A stretch of 64,000 nucleotides of DNA from Bryopsis sp. KO-2023 (taxonomy: Eukaryota > Chlorophyta > Ulvophyceae > Bryopsidales > Bryopsidaceae), in the NCBI GenBank assembly GCA_030272585.1, contig BSYQ01000003.1, positions 7,998,001 through 8,062,000 on the forward strand, written 5' to 3'. The position numbers and the translations under genes were made by a program. The notes below the pieces were generated by a model. It worked only from the letters and a program-made list of their open reading frames with translations. It was not told the origin of the DNA and made no database searches. Each line of letters begins with the position of its first letter. Position 1 is the first letter of the stretch. Below, piece by piece: positions 1-9,295 of this stretch.

Positions 1-1
1 G

Positions 2-460
2 AGCGATTTGTGGATTGCTGATGTGTTCAAGGAGTGTGAGAAACTGGTTCAAGATATCAAAGGAAGACATGGGCAAGAGGGTGGATCAGGGGGTTGTGGA
101 AGTGACGAGGGCTCCAACAAGAAAGGGGCGAGACCCAAGTATGATTGGCTCACATCTGTGGATCCTGCTGCTGACCAGTACGGTACTGTAACGGATGAGT
201 GGCACCGGTACTGTGGGATGAGGGCAACCCCCTTGACAAGCGTTCCAGGTTCAGGTCTGGAATGGTGGAGAATAAATCAGGCTCTGTATCCGAATGTTGC
301 AGTTCTGGCAGCAGAATATTTGTGCGTACCTGCCTCCAGTGCCTCGGTGGAACGGATGTTCAGTGTCAACGGCCATCAACTCAATAAACGCCGACGACTG
401 ATTGAACACAGTAAGGTACGGGATCTGACCATGCTGCGGGATAATCTGGATTTGATTTAG
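2..460 (+). CDS. hAT transposase, C-terminal dimerisation domain (partial)
   Basis: This frame is open from the left edge, so only the C-terminal ~150 residues are seen. The last ~65 residues match the hAT dimerisation domain: a WWRINQ..YP start, then LAAEYLCVPASSASVERMFS, a basic stretch NKRRR, and a final helix ending LRDNLDL. These are the hallmark residues of this domain in plant and animal hAT transposases. The part before it is a glycine- and charge-rich linker. The catalytic DDE residues would lie upstream, outside the window. The frame ends in a clean stop, followed at once by a tandem repeat. Whether the whole gene is intact cannot be judged. Confidence 0.85.
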   Translation, partial: SDLWIADVFKECEKLVQDIKGRHGQEGGSGGCGSDEGSNKKGARPKYDWLTSVDPAADQYGTVTDEWHRYCGMRATPLTSVPGSGLEWWRINQALYPNVAVLAAEYLCVPASSASVERMFSVNGHQLNKRRRLIEHSKVRDLTMLRDNLDLI

Positions 461-530
461 TTTCATTTGCTCTCTGCATCTGGTGCACCTTATGTTACCG
501 TTTTTTTTGTTTGGTGGTTTTGGTTTTCAA

Positions 531-964
531 GAAGGGTCTGGTTCAGAGCTGCCTCTGATCAGAGGGATTCGTTTGTTTGTTTTGGTTTTCAAGAAGGGTC
601 TGGTTCAGAGCTGCCTCTGATCAGAGGGATTCGTTTGTTTGTTTTGGTTTTCAAGAAGGGTCTGGTTCAGAGCTGCCTCTGATCAGAGGGATTGGTGTGG
701 TTGTTTTGGTTTTCAAGAAGGGTCTGGTTCAGAGCTGCCTCTGATCAGAGGGATTGGTGTGGTTGTTTTGGTTTTCAAGAAGGGTCTGGTTCAGAGCTGC
801 CTCTGATCAGAGGGATTCGTTTGTTTGTTTTGGTTTTCAAGAAGGGTCTGGTTCAGAGCTGCCTCTGATCAGAGGGATTGGTGTGGTTGTTTTGGTTTTC
901 AAGAAGGGTCTGGTTCAGAGCTGCCTCTGATCAGAGGGATTGGTGTGGTTGTTTTCGGTTTTTG
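531..964. repeat. 62-bp minisatellite, 7 copies, two variants
   Basis: Seven head-to-tail copies of a 62-bp unit begin at 531, 593, 655, 717, 779, 841 and 903. Each contains AGAGCTGCCTCTGATCAG, and the unit differs only after GAGGGATT: variant a continues CGTTTGTTTG, variant b GGTGTGGTTG. The order is a a b b a b b, which suggests block duplication. It lies directly 3' of the hAT transposase stop, inside H1. No spacers separate the copies, so it is not a CRISPR array. Confidence 0.9.
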
Positions 965-1122
965 TTATGTTGTGTAACAGATGATAACATGAACCAGTGT
1001 TAAACTCTCAAGACACAAACTTGCTTTCAAACTCTGTTTAAAAGATCTCCAGCCCCGGTTTATAACCCACAAACCAAAACCTGATCAGATCCCAATCTGA
1101 ATCAGTCTATATAAAAAAAAAA

Positions 1123-1432
1123 CCTGATCAGCATCACTCTGAATCAGGAAAAAAAAATCATTGTTCACCCCCCCTCCCAAAGACAAAGGAACCAAAAAAA
1201 CCTGATCAGCATCACTCTGAATCAGGAAAAAAAAATCATTGTTCACCCCCCCTCCCAAAGACAAAGGAACCAAAAAAACCTGATCAGCATCACTCTGAAC
1301 CAGGAAAAAACAACCATTGTTCACCCCCCCCCCCCAAAGACAAAGGAACCAAAGGAACCTGATCAGCATCACTCTGAACCAGGAAAAAACAACCATTGTT
1401 CACCCCCCTTCCCAAACAAAAAAACTCAAACC
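1123..1432. repeat. 78-bp tandem repeat, 4 copies
   Basis: Four copies start at 1123, 1201, 1279 and 1358 (periods 78, 78 and 79). Each begins CCTGATCAGCATCACTCTGA, followed by an A-rich run, an ATTGTTCACC segment with a C-run, and an AAAGACAAAGGAACC segment. Copies 3 and 4 share variants (GAACCAGG, ACAACC) against copies 1 and 2 (GAATCAGG, ATC). This lies inside H1, between the convergent transposase and the minus-strand gene. Confidence 0.85.
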
Positions 1433-1471
1433 ATTCCCAGAAACCCTCACGACCGAGTGAAGTGTGCTGAA

Positions 1472-3224
1472 TCACCAGGCACTGCGCCCACTCTCATAAC
1501 GCTCCAGTCGCTCCTGCCTATCCTGCTCCCACCTGTCCTGCTCCCGCCTGTCCTGCTCCTGCCTGTCCTGCTCCTGCTCAGCCTGCAGAGTCGGCTCCCG
1601 TCGCTGCTGGTGGTCTGATACCTCCACATGCTCCTCCACATGTTCTCCCACACTTCTGACTCTGATAACGCAAGATATATTTTGTGCATGTTTGGCAAAC
1701 GGGATCAGCTCCTGATTATCAGTTTCCCTGTATACCATATCTGGTCCGATCGCGATTCTGTGAAATTTCAATGCTTCTTTTAGCCTGTGCAGGATCCAGG
1801 AGTTTTCTACCGCAACGTTTTGCAGGAACTGGCATAAGTGCGTCATCGACATGAAACTGATCGGAAACTGGAGCTGGTAGTCTGGTGTGAAACTATAAAA
1901 CGTCCCTGCATTCATCAACCGCCTCTGTTCTTCAAACCTATCCCTTTCAGTGGGTGTACTGATCCTGGTCGGCATCGGTGAATCCCGTCTCTGCAAATTT
2001 CCAAGGTCGTCCAGTTTACAACGCAATCCATCAAAATCACGGGGCCAAGGTGTTGCACCATAGGCTCGCAGGAGTTCCTCCCGGGTCTGGTTCTGCCTCA
2101 TGTTCGGGGGTGGCCCCCTCCCACCGGGTCTGCTCTGGTTCTGCCTCATGTTCGGGGGTGGCCCCCTCCCACCGGGTCTGATCTGGTTCTGCATCATGTT
2201 CGGGGGTGGCCCCCTCCCAGTGGTCCTGAGGACCCTGCCCCTGCCCGGGCCCACACCCATGCCTCCACCAAACGCCCAGGCTGATCCTGATGGCAATCCA
2301 CTTCCAGATGGCAGACCACTTCCAGATGGCAATCCACTTCCAGATGGCAGACCACTTCCAGATGGCAGACCACTTCCAGATCGCCACTCACCTGGTCCAG
2401 CTCCGGTTCTGGGACGTTGCCGGGGTGGCTCCACCTCCCCATCCTCGTATTCTGAATCTGATTCTGGTCCAGGACCAGGTCCGAATTCACCAATGAACTG
2501 GACTTCCTCCTCCTGATCGTGTTCCATTTCACCCCACCTGTCCTGGGGTTCCACCTGCACACACACCATGTTGCGGGTCAGGAATCTATTTTGAGACTGA
2601 TACACTGTGGACTTTGTTACCGAAAGTTTGAAATAATATGCACTCTGGAAATACTGATGGTCATGTTGGTTTAATTCATTGGTATCATTGATTGGACAAA
2701 CCTTGATTTCTGGTCCAGCAGACCTCGACCATGCTGATGCAGTTCCAGGTGGGAGTGTTCCAGGTGGGAGTGTTCCAGGTGCTGAAACTGGTGCAGGTGC
2801 TGAAACTGGTGCAGGTGCTGAAACTGGTTCAGGTGCTGGTAGGGCGAGGACGAAGTCACCGCTGATTTCAGTGTTCATCAGGACCATCATTCGAAGTTCA
2901 TCTCGCAACTGATCAAGACTCTGGTGCAGATCCATGGCTTTAAGCAGAACTGCACCACACAACACTCACAAGTTCAGAGCATGTGAGAAACATGATTGAA
3001 ATGAAGAACACACACATAGATTCCTGACCTGTTTTCACTCCTATTGCCAGATGCTGATCTGAGTACAGTAGGGTAATGTTTTCCTCCTGGATTCCGGGTG
3101 GGCAGCTCTGCAGTTTCCCCAACAAGTGGTCTATCAATCTGAAACTGAACGGGTCGTCTTCTCGGGCCTGATCCCAGTAGGGCTGTCCCAGAACCGAAGC
3201 AATATTCAGAAAGGTACCCTGCAA
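1472..3224 (-). CDS. Unidentified spliced gene carried by H1, proline/glycine repeat-rich
   Basis: I do not recognise this protein. The main exon (about 2965-1472) is open for ~497 codons, and an upstream exon (about 3224-3035) ends at a GT donor (ACAG|GTCAGG). N-terminal part: residues such as FSFRLIDHLLGKLQSCPPGIQ look like an ordinary folded domain. Middle: short tandem repeats encode SAPAPV, a run of GSGLPS hexapeptides (18-bp units, 2290-2390) and PGGRGPPPNM(R/M)QNQ (48-bp units, 2099-2215). An acidic patch (ESDSEYEDGE) is also present. The C-terminal part contains a plausible domain (YSFTPDYQLQFPISFMSMTHL..FLQNVAVENSWILHRLKEAL) and then EQDRQ-type charged repeats. It is convergent with the hAT transposase and inside the same element. 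It may be an accessory transposon protein or a captured host gene; the exact splice structure is uncertain. Confidence 0.4.
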
Positions 3225-3759
3225 GGCCGTCGAAACCCCTCACGTCCGACCTTCGAACCGCAACAGCAACAACAACAGCAAAAGCAAAAGCAAAAGCAAA
3301 AGCAACACCGACCCCTACCTTTTCCAAACCGAAATACCGACGCAGAGTCCGAGCGGCGAAAAAGAGTCTGTCCCTCTGCAAAACCGTATCTGAAGCGAAT
3401 GCCCTGGGTATTTCGCCCCCGATCTGATTCAGGCTGCGGGCGTAGGCCAGGGAAGGAAGGGGGGCTACCATAGCGGAACTGAACGGGAAATGACGGAACG
3501 CAGAGCCTCGAGAAACTGATAACTGGTCGGTGCAGGAACTGATGACGGAACGGAGATCCGCTAGAAACTGAAAACGGCTCGATGCAGGAACTGATGACTT
3601 TCTCGTAGAGCAGCGACAAACTGAACACAACGGCAAGTATGAAAGGCCACAAAAACGAAACGAGCCTGTGCGCAAACCTCCCAGGGCTGTCGATATATTC
3701 GGAGCAGTTCCGTACAGTACGTAATAACTCAGTCATCGATGTGGCCCATAACACGATGG

Positions 3760-4160
3760 TCGGAGTCCAGGTCGGCATCAGATCTGCGTCGCCGATTTCA
3801 TCGGAAACACCGACTTTACGCCTTTCCTACCGATCATGATCGGACGTCGCCGACTATTGCTCCGATCAAAATATGGCGCCGACTTTTTGGTCGGCCGACT
3901 ATGCCGATCCCAGCTTCGAAACCAGATCGGATCGGTGTCGGGATCGGATCTGCCGACCTTTATTCGGGTCGGGCGCCGATCCCGACTAGTCGGTCCGATT
4001 TTGACACCGACTTCCGATTATCGGCCCGACTTTTGAAGATTTCAGAGTATCGGAACAGGACCGACTTTTTTCAACTTTCCGAGAATAATGGATTCGTGAA
4101 AACCGGAATCCGATCCGATCCCGTACAGGTCTGTTTATGTGCGGCCGATATTTGCCGACT
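3760..4160. repeat. GATCGG/CCGATC-rich subterminal region of H1
   Basis: The hexamer CCGATC and close variants (CCGACT, TCGGCC, CCGATT) recur in both orientations across roughly 400 bp up to the terminal repeat. The same motif fills the arms of H2 (25360-25650, 25970-26400) and H3 (37560-38000, 38320-38660). In known hAT elements, subterminal short repeats bind the transposase; applying that role here is inference. Confidence 0.6.
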
Positions 4161-4171
4161 GTATCCCTAGT

Positions 4172-5746
4172 ATGCCGATTAGCCGACCTGCATCACCCCC
4201 AGTCATGATTCCTGGAGTGGGGCGAGGCAGTGCAATCAGCGGACAGGGAAATGTACCTAGGCCGACTGTGAGGCCTAGCGCTGTGTTTGGACAAACACCA
4301 AATACAAGACCACCAGCGGTATTACAGCCAGTACAACCGCCACAGCGTACGCAGGCTTCTCCCGTGGTACAAACTGTTCCGCTGACAACTCCAACAACCA
4401 CGCCACCCGAGCCACCTAGAACATTACCCATGCCACCACCAGCTTCTCAGCCAGTGTTATCACATCCATCAATGATTTCACCACCCGGCTATTATGCCAT
4501 GGGAGCATCATACATTCGGCCTTCTATCTTAGGTCACTCCGTGAATGTATACGGAGCTCCATCATCCGGAAACCCCTATGTGGGATGGGGATCCTATCCG
4601 CGTATTCCTCAACGCGCAGGCGGAGGAGGCGGAGGAGGCGGAGGTGGAGATGATGATGGTTCCGGTGATGGAAGTGGCGGAGGCCCATCGGACAGAAGTG
4701 GCCGTGGGTCTGCACCTGGACCACATATTGGTGGAGGAAGAGAAGGACCATCTAGGAACCCAGGAGGCGGTCCTGGAGATGGTGGTGGTGGAGGTGGCGG
4801 AGGAGGCGGACCTCCTGGTCCCCCAAGTGGGGACCCCGATTTTATGGGCTATGCACGTCCAGAAAATCGTTTGCTTCACATTCCTAATGCGGTCAAATTC
4901 CCGATGCCGAAACCGTATACTGGCGCTGGAGATCGCTGGATTCGGGATTGGCAGGCAGAACTCACCAACTTCTGCAAAGTGTATGATTTGGATGAGTCTG
5001 TTTGGCTTAAAGTATTCCGCACAAATCTCTCTGGTTCAGCCGCCACATGGCGGAATATGCAAGAGATGCGGATTCGGGAAGGAGTTCGTCCGATGTTCCA
5101 GGACTGGATTCAACTTGTGGAGGAACTAGCCATTGCTTTTGAGCCCACAAGGATGTCCGATGTTTCGCGTAGGAAGCTGCGGAAACTTCAACAAACAGGG
5201 AATGTTCGTTCCTACATCAACGCATTTCGGGATCTCATACTCAGAATTCCGAATATGACGGAGGAGGAACAGTACCTACAGTTTGTTGACGGATTGAAAC
5301 CCCAGATCCGACATCAAGTTGTTACAATGGTGACAGAAGGAGTGGAAGCGGCGATAGTCACTGCCGAAAGAATCGATTCGTTGGGTGGCCAATCTCAAAA
5401 CAACCGCGGACGTGGTCGCGGACGAGGGCGATGGAACTGGAATTGGAAAAACAAGCCCAAAGCTGACCAGAACCAGCAGATGCAGGGTCAGCAACCGCAA
5501 CCATCACCTCCACCCCAAGATCAAAATCAGCAAATGGGAGGAGGCAACAGAGGTGGAGGCGGCCGTGGCCGCGGAAGAGGCGGAAGACGAGGTGGCGGAC
5601 GAAATCGAGGTGGTGGCGGAAGGCAGCAACAAGGAGGAGCTAGAGGCGGAGGCGCATGTTACATCTGCGGCGAAGTGGGCCATGGTTTTGGGAAATGTCC
5701 CAAAGGTCCAACTTTTCAAAAGTGGCTAAAAGATCACGCCGCATAG
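4172..5746 (+). CDS. Gag of element A (retrotransposon gag plus zinc knuckle)
   Basis: A proline-rich N-terminus and long glycine stretches (about residues 150-230) are followed by a retrotransposon Gag core near residues 240-420 (motifs such as FRTNLSGSAATWRNM and a YINAFRDLILRIPNM-type segment). An RG/GR-rich basic tail and a CCHC zinc knuckle (CYICGEVGHGFGKC) end the frame. The core is the usual capsid-like region and the knuckle binds RNA. The pol frame overlaps the 3' end of this one, an arrangement this family commonly resolves by translational recoding. The first ATG in the frame is provided by the H1 terminal repeat, so the true N-terminus is not seen. Confidence 0.75.
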   Translation: MPISRPASPPVMIPGVGRGSAISGQGNVPRPTVRPSAVFGQTPNTRPPAVLQPVQPPQRTQASPVVQTVPLTTPTTTPPEPPRTLPMPPPASQPVLSHPSMISPPGYYAMGASYIRPSILGHSVNVYGAPSSGNPYVGWGSYPRIPQRAGGGGGGGGGGDDDGSGDGSGGGPSDRSGRGSAPGPHIGGGREGPSRNPGGGPGDGGGGGGGGGGPPGPPSGDPDFMGYARPENRLLHIPNAVKFPMPKPYTGAGDRWIRDWQAELTNFCKVYDLDESVWLKVFRTNLSGSAATWRNMQEMRIREGVRPMFQDWIQLVEELAIAFEPTRMSDVSRRKLRKLQQTGNVRSYINAFRDLILRIPNMTEEEQYLQFVDGLKPQIRHQVVTMVTEGVEAAIVTAERIDSLGGQSQNNRGRGRGRGRWNWNWKNKPKADQNQQMQGQQPQPSPPPQDQNQQMGGGNRGGGGRGRGRGGRRGGGRNRGGGGRQQQGGARGGGACYICGEVGHGFGKCPKGPTFQKWLKDHAA

Positions 5747-7706
5747 AGGGGACTTCACTCCATGCGGCCAGAAGGAAAAGAGCCAGACGCCGAAGATACA
5801 AGCATCGCAAACGTCAAAAGCTCCGGGAGTCACGAGAACGAGAACGGAAGGGGAAACAGAATAAGAAGCCAGAGAAAGAGTCAAGTAATCCCGCCCAGAG
5901 GGCTGAACATCCGCTAATGAGTACGAAACTTGGGGACAAAGAGCGGATGGACGATTCAAGTACGGTCGCCCAAAGCATTTCCGACAAAGATTTGCCGGAA
6001 AGTGTTGGTTCAGTACGTGAAGACTCTGGAAGTTCCTCCGAAGATAGCAACCTGGAATCTGTCCTACCTTGTGGAGAGAAACAGGCTTCGGAAGGAAGTG
6101 TTAAAAGTTCAAGCCGGACTAGTCCAAGAGTTCCGTTTGACGCCGGTGCAAGAGGGGTACCGGACCGTAGAAAAGGAACAGCGGGAGGAGAAGGGGATTA
6201 CCTCCAAGACAGTTTTAATCCGTTAGTTCAAAATAAACACCTCAAGTTCATGGGATATGAGCTTAGAGGGCGGATAGGGGGAGCGGCAATTTCCGCTTAT
6301 GTAGACTGTGGAGCTACAGAAAATTACGTGGCACAAAAACTGGTGGACAAGTTTGGGTTAGAGTTCTCCTCGTGTAATAAGACAGTTTCGTTAGCGAATG
6401 GGGCTGTTTGCACTGTGGACAAACGATGTGGGAACATCAAGATGCAGCTGGGTGACTACAAAACCCAGTTTTCTGCAGATGTATTCCCTCATCTCACATA
6501 TGACATTGTGTTAGGGTTACCGTGGCTCATCGCTAATAACCCGTCCATAGACTTTGCACAAGGAACCATCAACATCCGTCAGGGAAATCGTTGGATTACA
6601 GTACCGGTTAAAGAGAAGCCGACTGATTATCTCCAACTGACGGAAGAAACTATCCCCATTCTGTCCCACAAGAAAGTATTCCGCCATATAGGCAAACAGG
6701 CCGACAAAGATAGCCTGGCCTATTTGGTGGTGGTTCGTGAATCTGACCCTATGGATAGCAACCATTTGATGCAATATCCATATGAGGGCCTCCAGGTTGA
6801 TAGTCTAAAGACCTCAGCCGACAACCACGCACCAATACAGACGGATCTTCCACGGCTTTTGCATGACAAGATGCATCCGGCAATCCGTTCTGTGGTGGAG
6901 GAATACAGCCATGTTTTTCCCAAGGATCTCCCACCTGGCATACCTCCAGTCCGTAAAGGCCACGAATTCAAGGTGGACCTCGAGGACGAGAGTATGAGCC
7001 CAATCCATCGTCCGTTGTACAAACTTTCTCCAGCAGAATTGGATGAAGTTCGGACACAGGTGGACTACCTACTGGAACAACGGAAGATACGGCCGTCAGA
7101 GAGTCCCTGGGGTGCTCCCATACTCTTCGTTCCAAAGAAAGACGGCGGATTGCGGATGTGTGTTGATTATCGTTGGATCAACAAATACACAATCAAAAAC
7201 CGCTATCCACTTCCACTTCCGGAGGAATTGATGGATCGGCTCGCTAAAGCAAAGATCTACACGAAGATCGACCTACGTTCGGGGTACTGGCAATTTCCAG
7301 TTCGCCCGAAGGATACTGCAAAAACCGCCTTCCGAACAAGATACGGACATTTCGAGTTTCTCGTCTGTCCTTTCGGAATGTCCAACTGTCCAGCCCAGTT
7401 TCAGACAATGGTGCAGGAATTGTTGGGCGAGTTTTTGGACCACTTTGTGGTTGTTTTCATTGACGACATCTTGGTGTTTTCCAACTCAGTGGAGGAACAT
7501 GTCGATCATTTGAAACAAGTATTCGAACGCCTTGCAAAGTATAAATTGTACGCCAAAGCAAGCAAGTGCGAAGTAGGGGTCAGCGAGACCGACTATTTGG
7601 GGTATCATCTGTCAGGAAAAGGCCTGCAGCCAATGAGCGACAAAGTGCGGGCTATACAAGAGTGGAAGGAGCTGAGCTCAGTGACGGATGTGCGAAGTTT
7701 TTTGGG
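5656..7706 (+). CDS. Pol of element A, left part: protease and reverse transcriptase
   Basis: After a charged linker come a retropepsin-like domain (AYVDCGATENYVAQ; the active-site motif reads DCGA where DTGA/DSGA is usual) and a Ty3/gypsy reverse transcriptase. The RT shows a DLPPGIPPVRKGHEF entry, YTKIDLRSGYWQ, PFGMSNCPAQFQ and the catalytic FIDD box. The part ends where element B is inserted (target copy 7707-7712). The RT motifs place it with chromodomain gypsy elements, agreeing with the chromodomain in its right part. Confidence 0.85.
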
Positions 7707-7719
7707 CATGGTTGTAACC

Positions 7720-8249
7720 ACAAATAGGGTAACCTTGACCTCTGGGGTCACCCCTGCAGCCGTACTTAACGGTGGTGATGGCGTTTCTGCAGAACGGGAA
7801 CGGCGGAAGTGGGGACAGCCCCTCTTGAAGTTGATCACACGGCCTTTGCAAGGCACCTTACTCAGGACTCTTCACACAAGCTTTCTTACAATAATCAATA
7901 AAGGTCCAAACTCGAATAAACACAAAAGCCTCACCCAGAATGTCCAATAACCTAAGATCAGCCATTAAATAGGCTGCCGCCTGACTCACCCTAGTCCCAC
8001 TGATCACCTAGGATCCCACCTACTGATGGGGACTACCTAACCTATCAAGCCTAGCTGATCTTCCTAACCTCCCTCAATCCCTTCCCTTAGTCTCTACCCC
8101 TAGGACCGTCCAACCTCGTCATTTCCGCAGCTGGACTGCTACTTCCAGACTGTGGCTGGACTGTCCTAACTACCCCTCCTCTACCCGATAGCACTCTGGC
8201 CTTGACCAGTGTGACGAAAACGGTGGAGGCGACGTGGTTTGGGGTTACA
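7720..8249 (-). repeat. 3' LTR of element B (530 bp)
   Basis: This copy matches 19536-20065 along its length by eye. On the element strand it begins TGTAACCCC and ends CTATTTGT, and it is followed outward by GGTTACA (7713-7719) and then the target duplication. On the internal side it is preceded by a purine-rich tract and GGTTACAGC, so the border reads as the 16-bp palindrome GGTTACAGCTGTAACC. Confidence 0.9.
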
Positions 8250-8258
8250 GCTGTAACC

Positions 8259-9295
8259 ACTCCCCTCCTCCCTGAACTTTTGTCCCCAAAAGTTTTAACA
8301 TCCCCTCCCCTCTTTTCTGAACTGTTTCTGTGTCTAGACTTCCATTTTCAAGATAACTGGGGTCAGAACTGTTGGAGAAGTGGTGAATAGAAAGACCTAA
8401 CTGCCTATTCAACCACTAAGTCCACAGATGCAGTGTCCCCAGGACTACAGAACAAGTGCTAAGTGTCAGTATGTTGGGATCCAAAATAAAAGTTTTTTTT
8501 TTTTTTTTTTTTCAATTATCACTTTCTACACAACAGGAAAAATGTCTGTTAACCTTGATAACACAAGCACAACACAATCCACAGCTGTTCTGTCAGCTTG
8601 TTCACTTCATCCCTGGAAATACTGAGCAACCTGCCTTCTCAACCAGTAGGCTTGGTCTCTTTTTTTTTTTTTTTTTTTCAGGTCCAATAACCAGTGGTTT
8701 ATTTTTTTTTATTCCCCCCCCCCCCCCCTTTTTCATGCCTTCCCCCAAAAAGATACCTAACCCATCAGACACCCACTCCTGCCACAGTGTTTTACTACCG
8801 GCCCACTTCAGCAGCAGACAGTCTGATCTCTAACCCTCATAGCAACTTGAAATCATGTATCAAAAAGATTTAAGAAAGAACCCTGACCTCTGGACTCTTA
8901 CTCCCTCTTCCTCACTTCCTTTTCTTTTCCATTCTTACTGGTCCAATCCAGTTCAGCTACTACTTTTCTTTGAGAAGGCTGTCTCTATAGCCATTCTCAT
9001 GAAAACCAATAAAACAAAAACAAAAACAATAAAAGCAAAAACAAAAAGTCATCAAAAAGAGAGCCCTGAACTCTGAACTCTTACTCTCTCTTTCTCACTT
9101 CCTTTTCTTTTCCATTCTTCCTGATCCAACCCAGTTCAGCTACTACTTTTCGTTGAGAAGGCTGTCTCCATAGCCATTCTCATGAAAACCAATAAAACAA
9201 AAACAAATAAAAACAATAAAAACAAAAACAAACAGTCACCCCTCCCCCATTTTCCTTCCTTTTTCTTTTTTTTTTTTTTTCACCTTCCCCCCTTT
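8259..9295. other. Noncoding 3' interior of element B
   Basis: No convincing gene is visible between the 3' LTR and the integrase-frame stop. The stretch has long T and C runs (near 8490, 8660 and 8710) and a direct duplication of about 183 bp (about 8880-9050 and 9063-9230; both contain CAGTTCAGCTACTACTTTTC). The purine-rich strand next to the LTR (about 8258-8275 on the minus strand) is the likely polypurine tract. Confidence 0.6.

Larger units (their letters stand above)
1..4182 (+). mobile_element. hAT DNA transposon H1, right part (left end outside window)
   Basis: The right end is marked by the terminal repeat ATCCCTAGTATG at 4163-4174, identical to the right end of element H2 (26404-26415), whose 8-bp target duplication is visible. 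The expected right duplication here is CCGATTAG at 4175-4182; its partner must lie left of the window. Inside are the end of a hAT transposase (2-460), two minisatellites, an unidentified spliced gene on the minus strand (1472-3224) and a subterminal region rich in GATCGG/CCGATC (about 3760-4160). Near 3480-3600 a segment of roughly 60 bp is imperfectly duplicated. H1 is inserted in the 5' part of Ty3/gypsy element A. Assigning the transposase and the right terminus to one element is inference from continuity and shared termini. Confidence 0.6.

Noticed and set aside
531-964. Possible CRISPR array
   Set aside because: The copies are directly adjacent with no unique spacers, and the sequence is eukaryotic; it is a minisatellite.
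3120-3475. Glutamine/lysine-rich ORF on the plus strand
   Set aside because: It arises from a CAACAG/CAAAAG microsatellite and overlaps the upstream exon of the minus-strand gene; no other coding signal.
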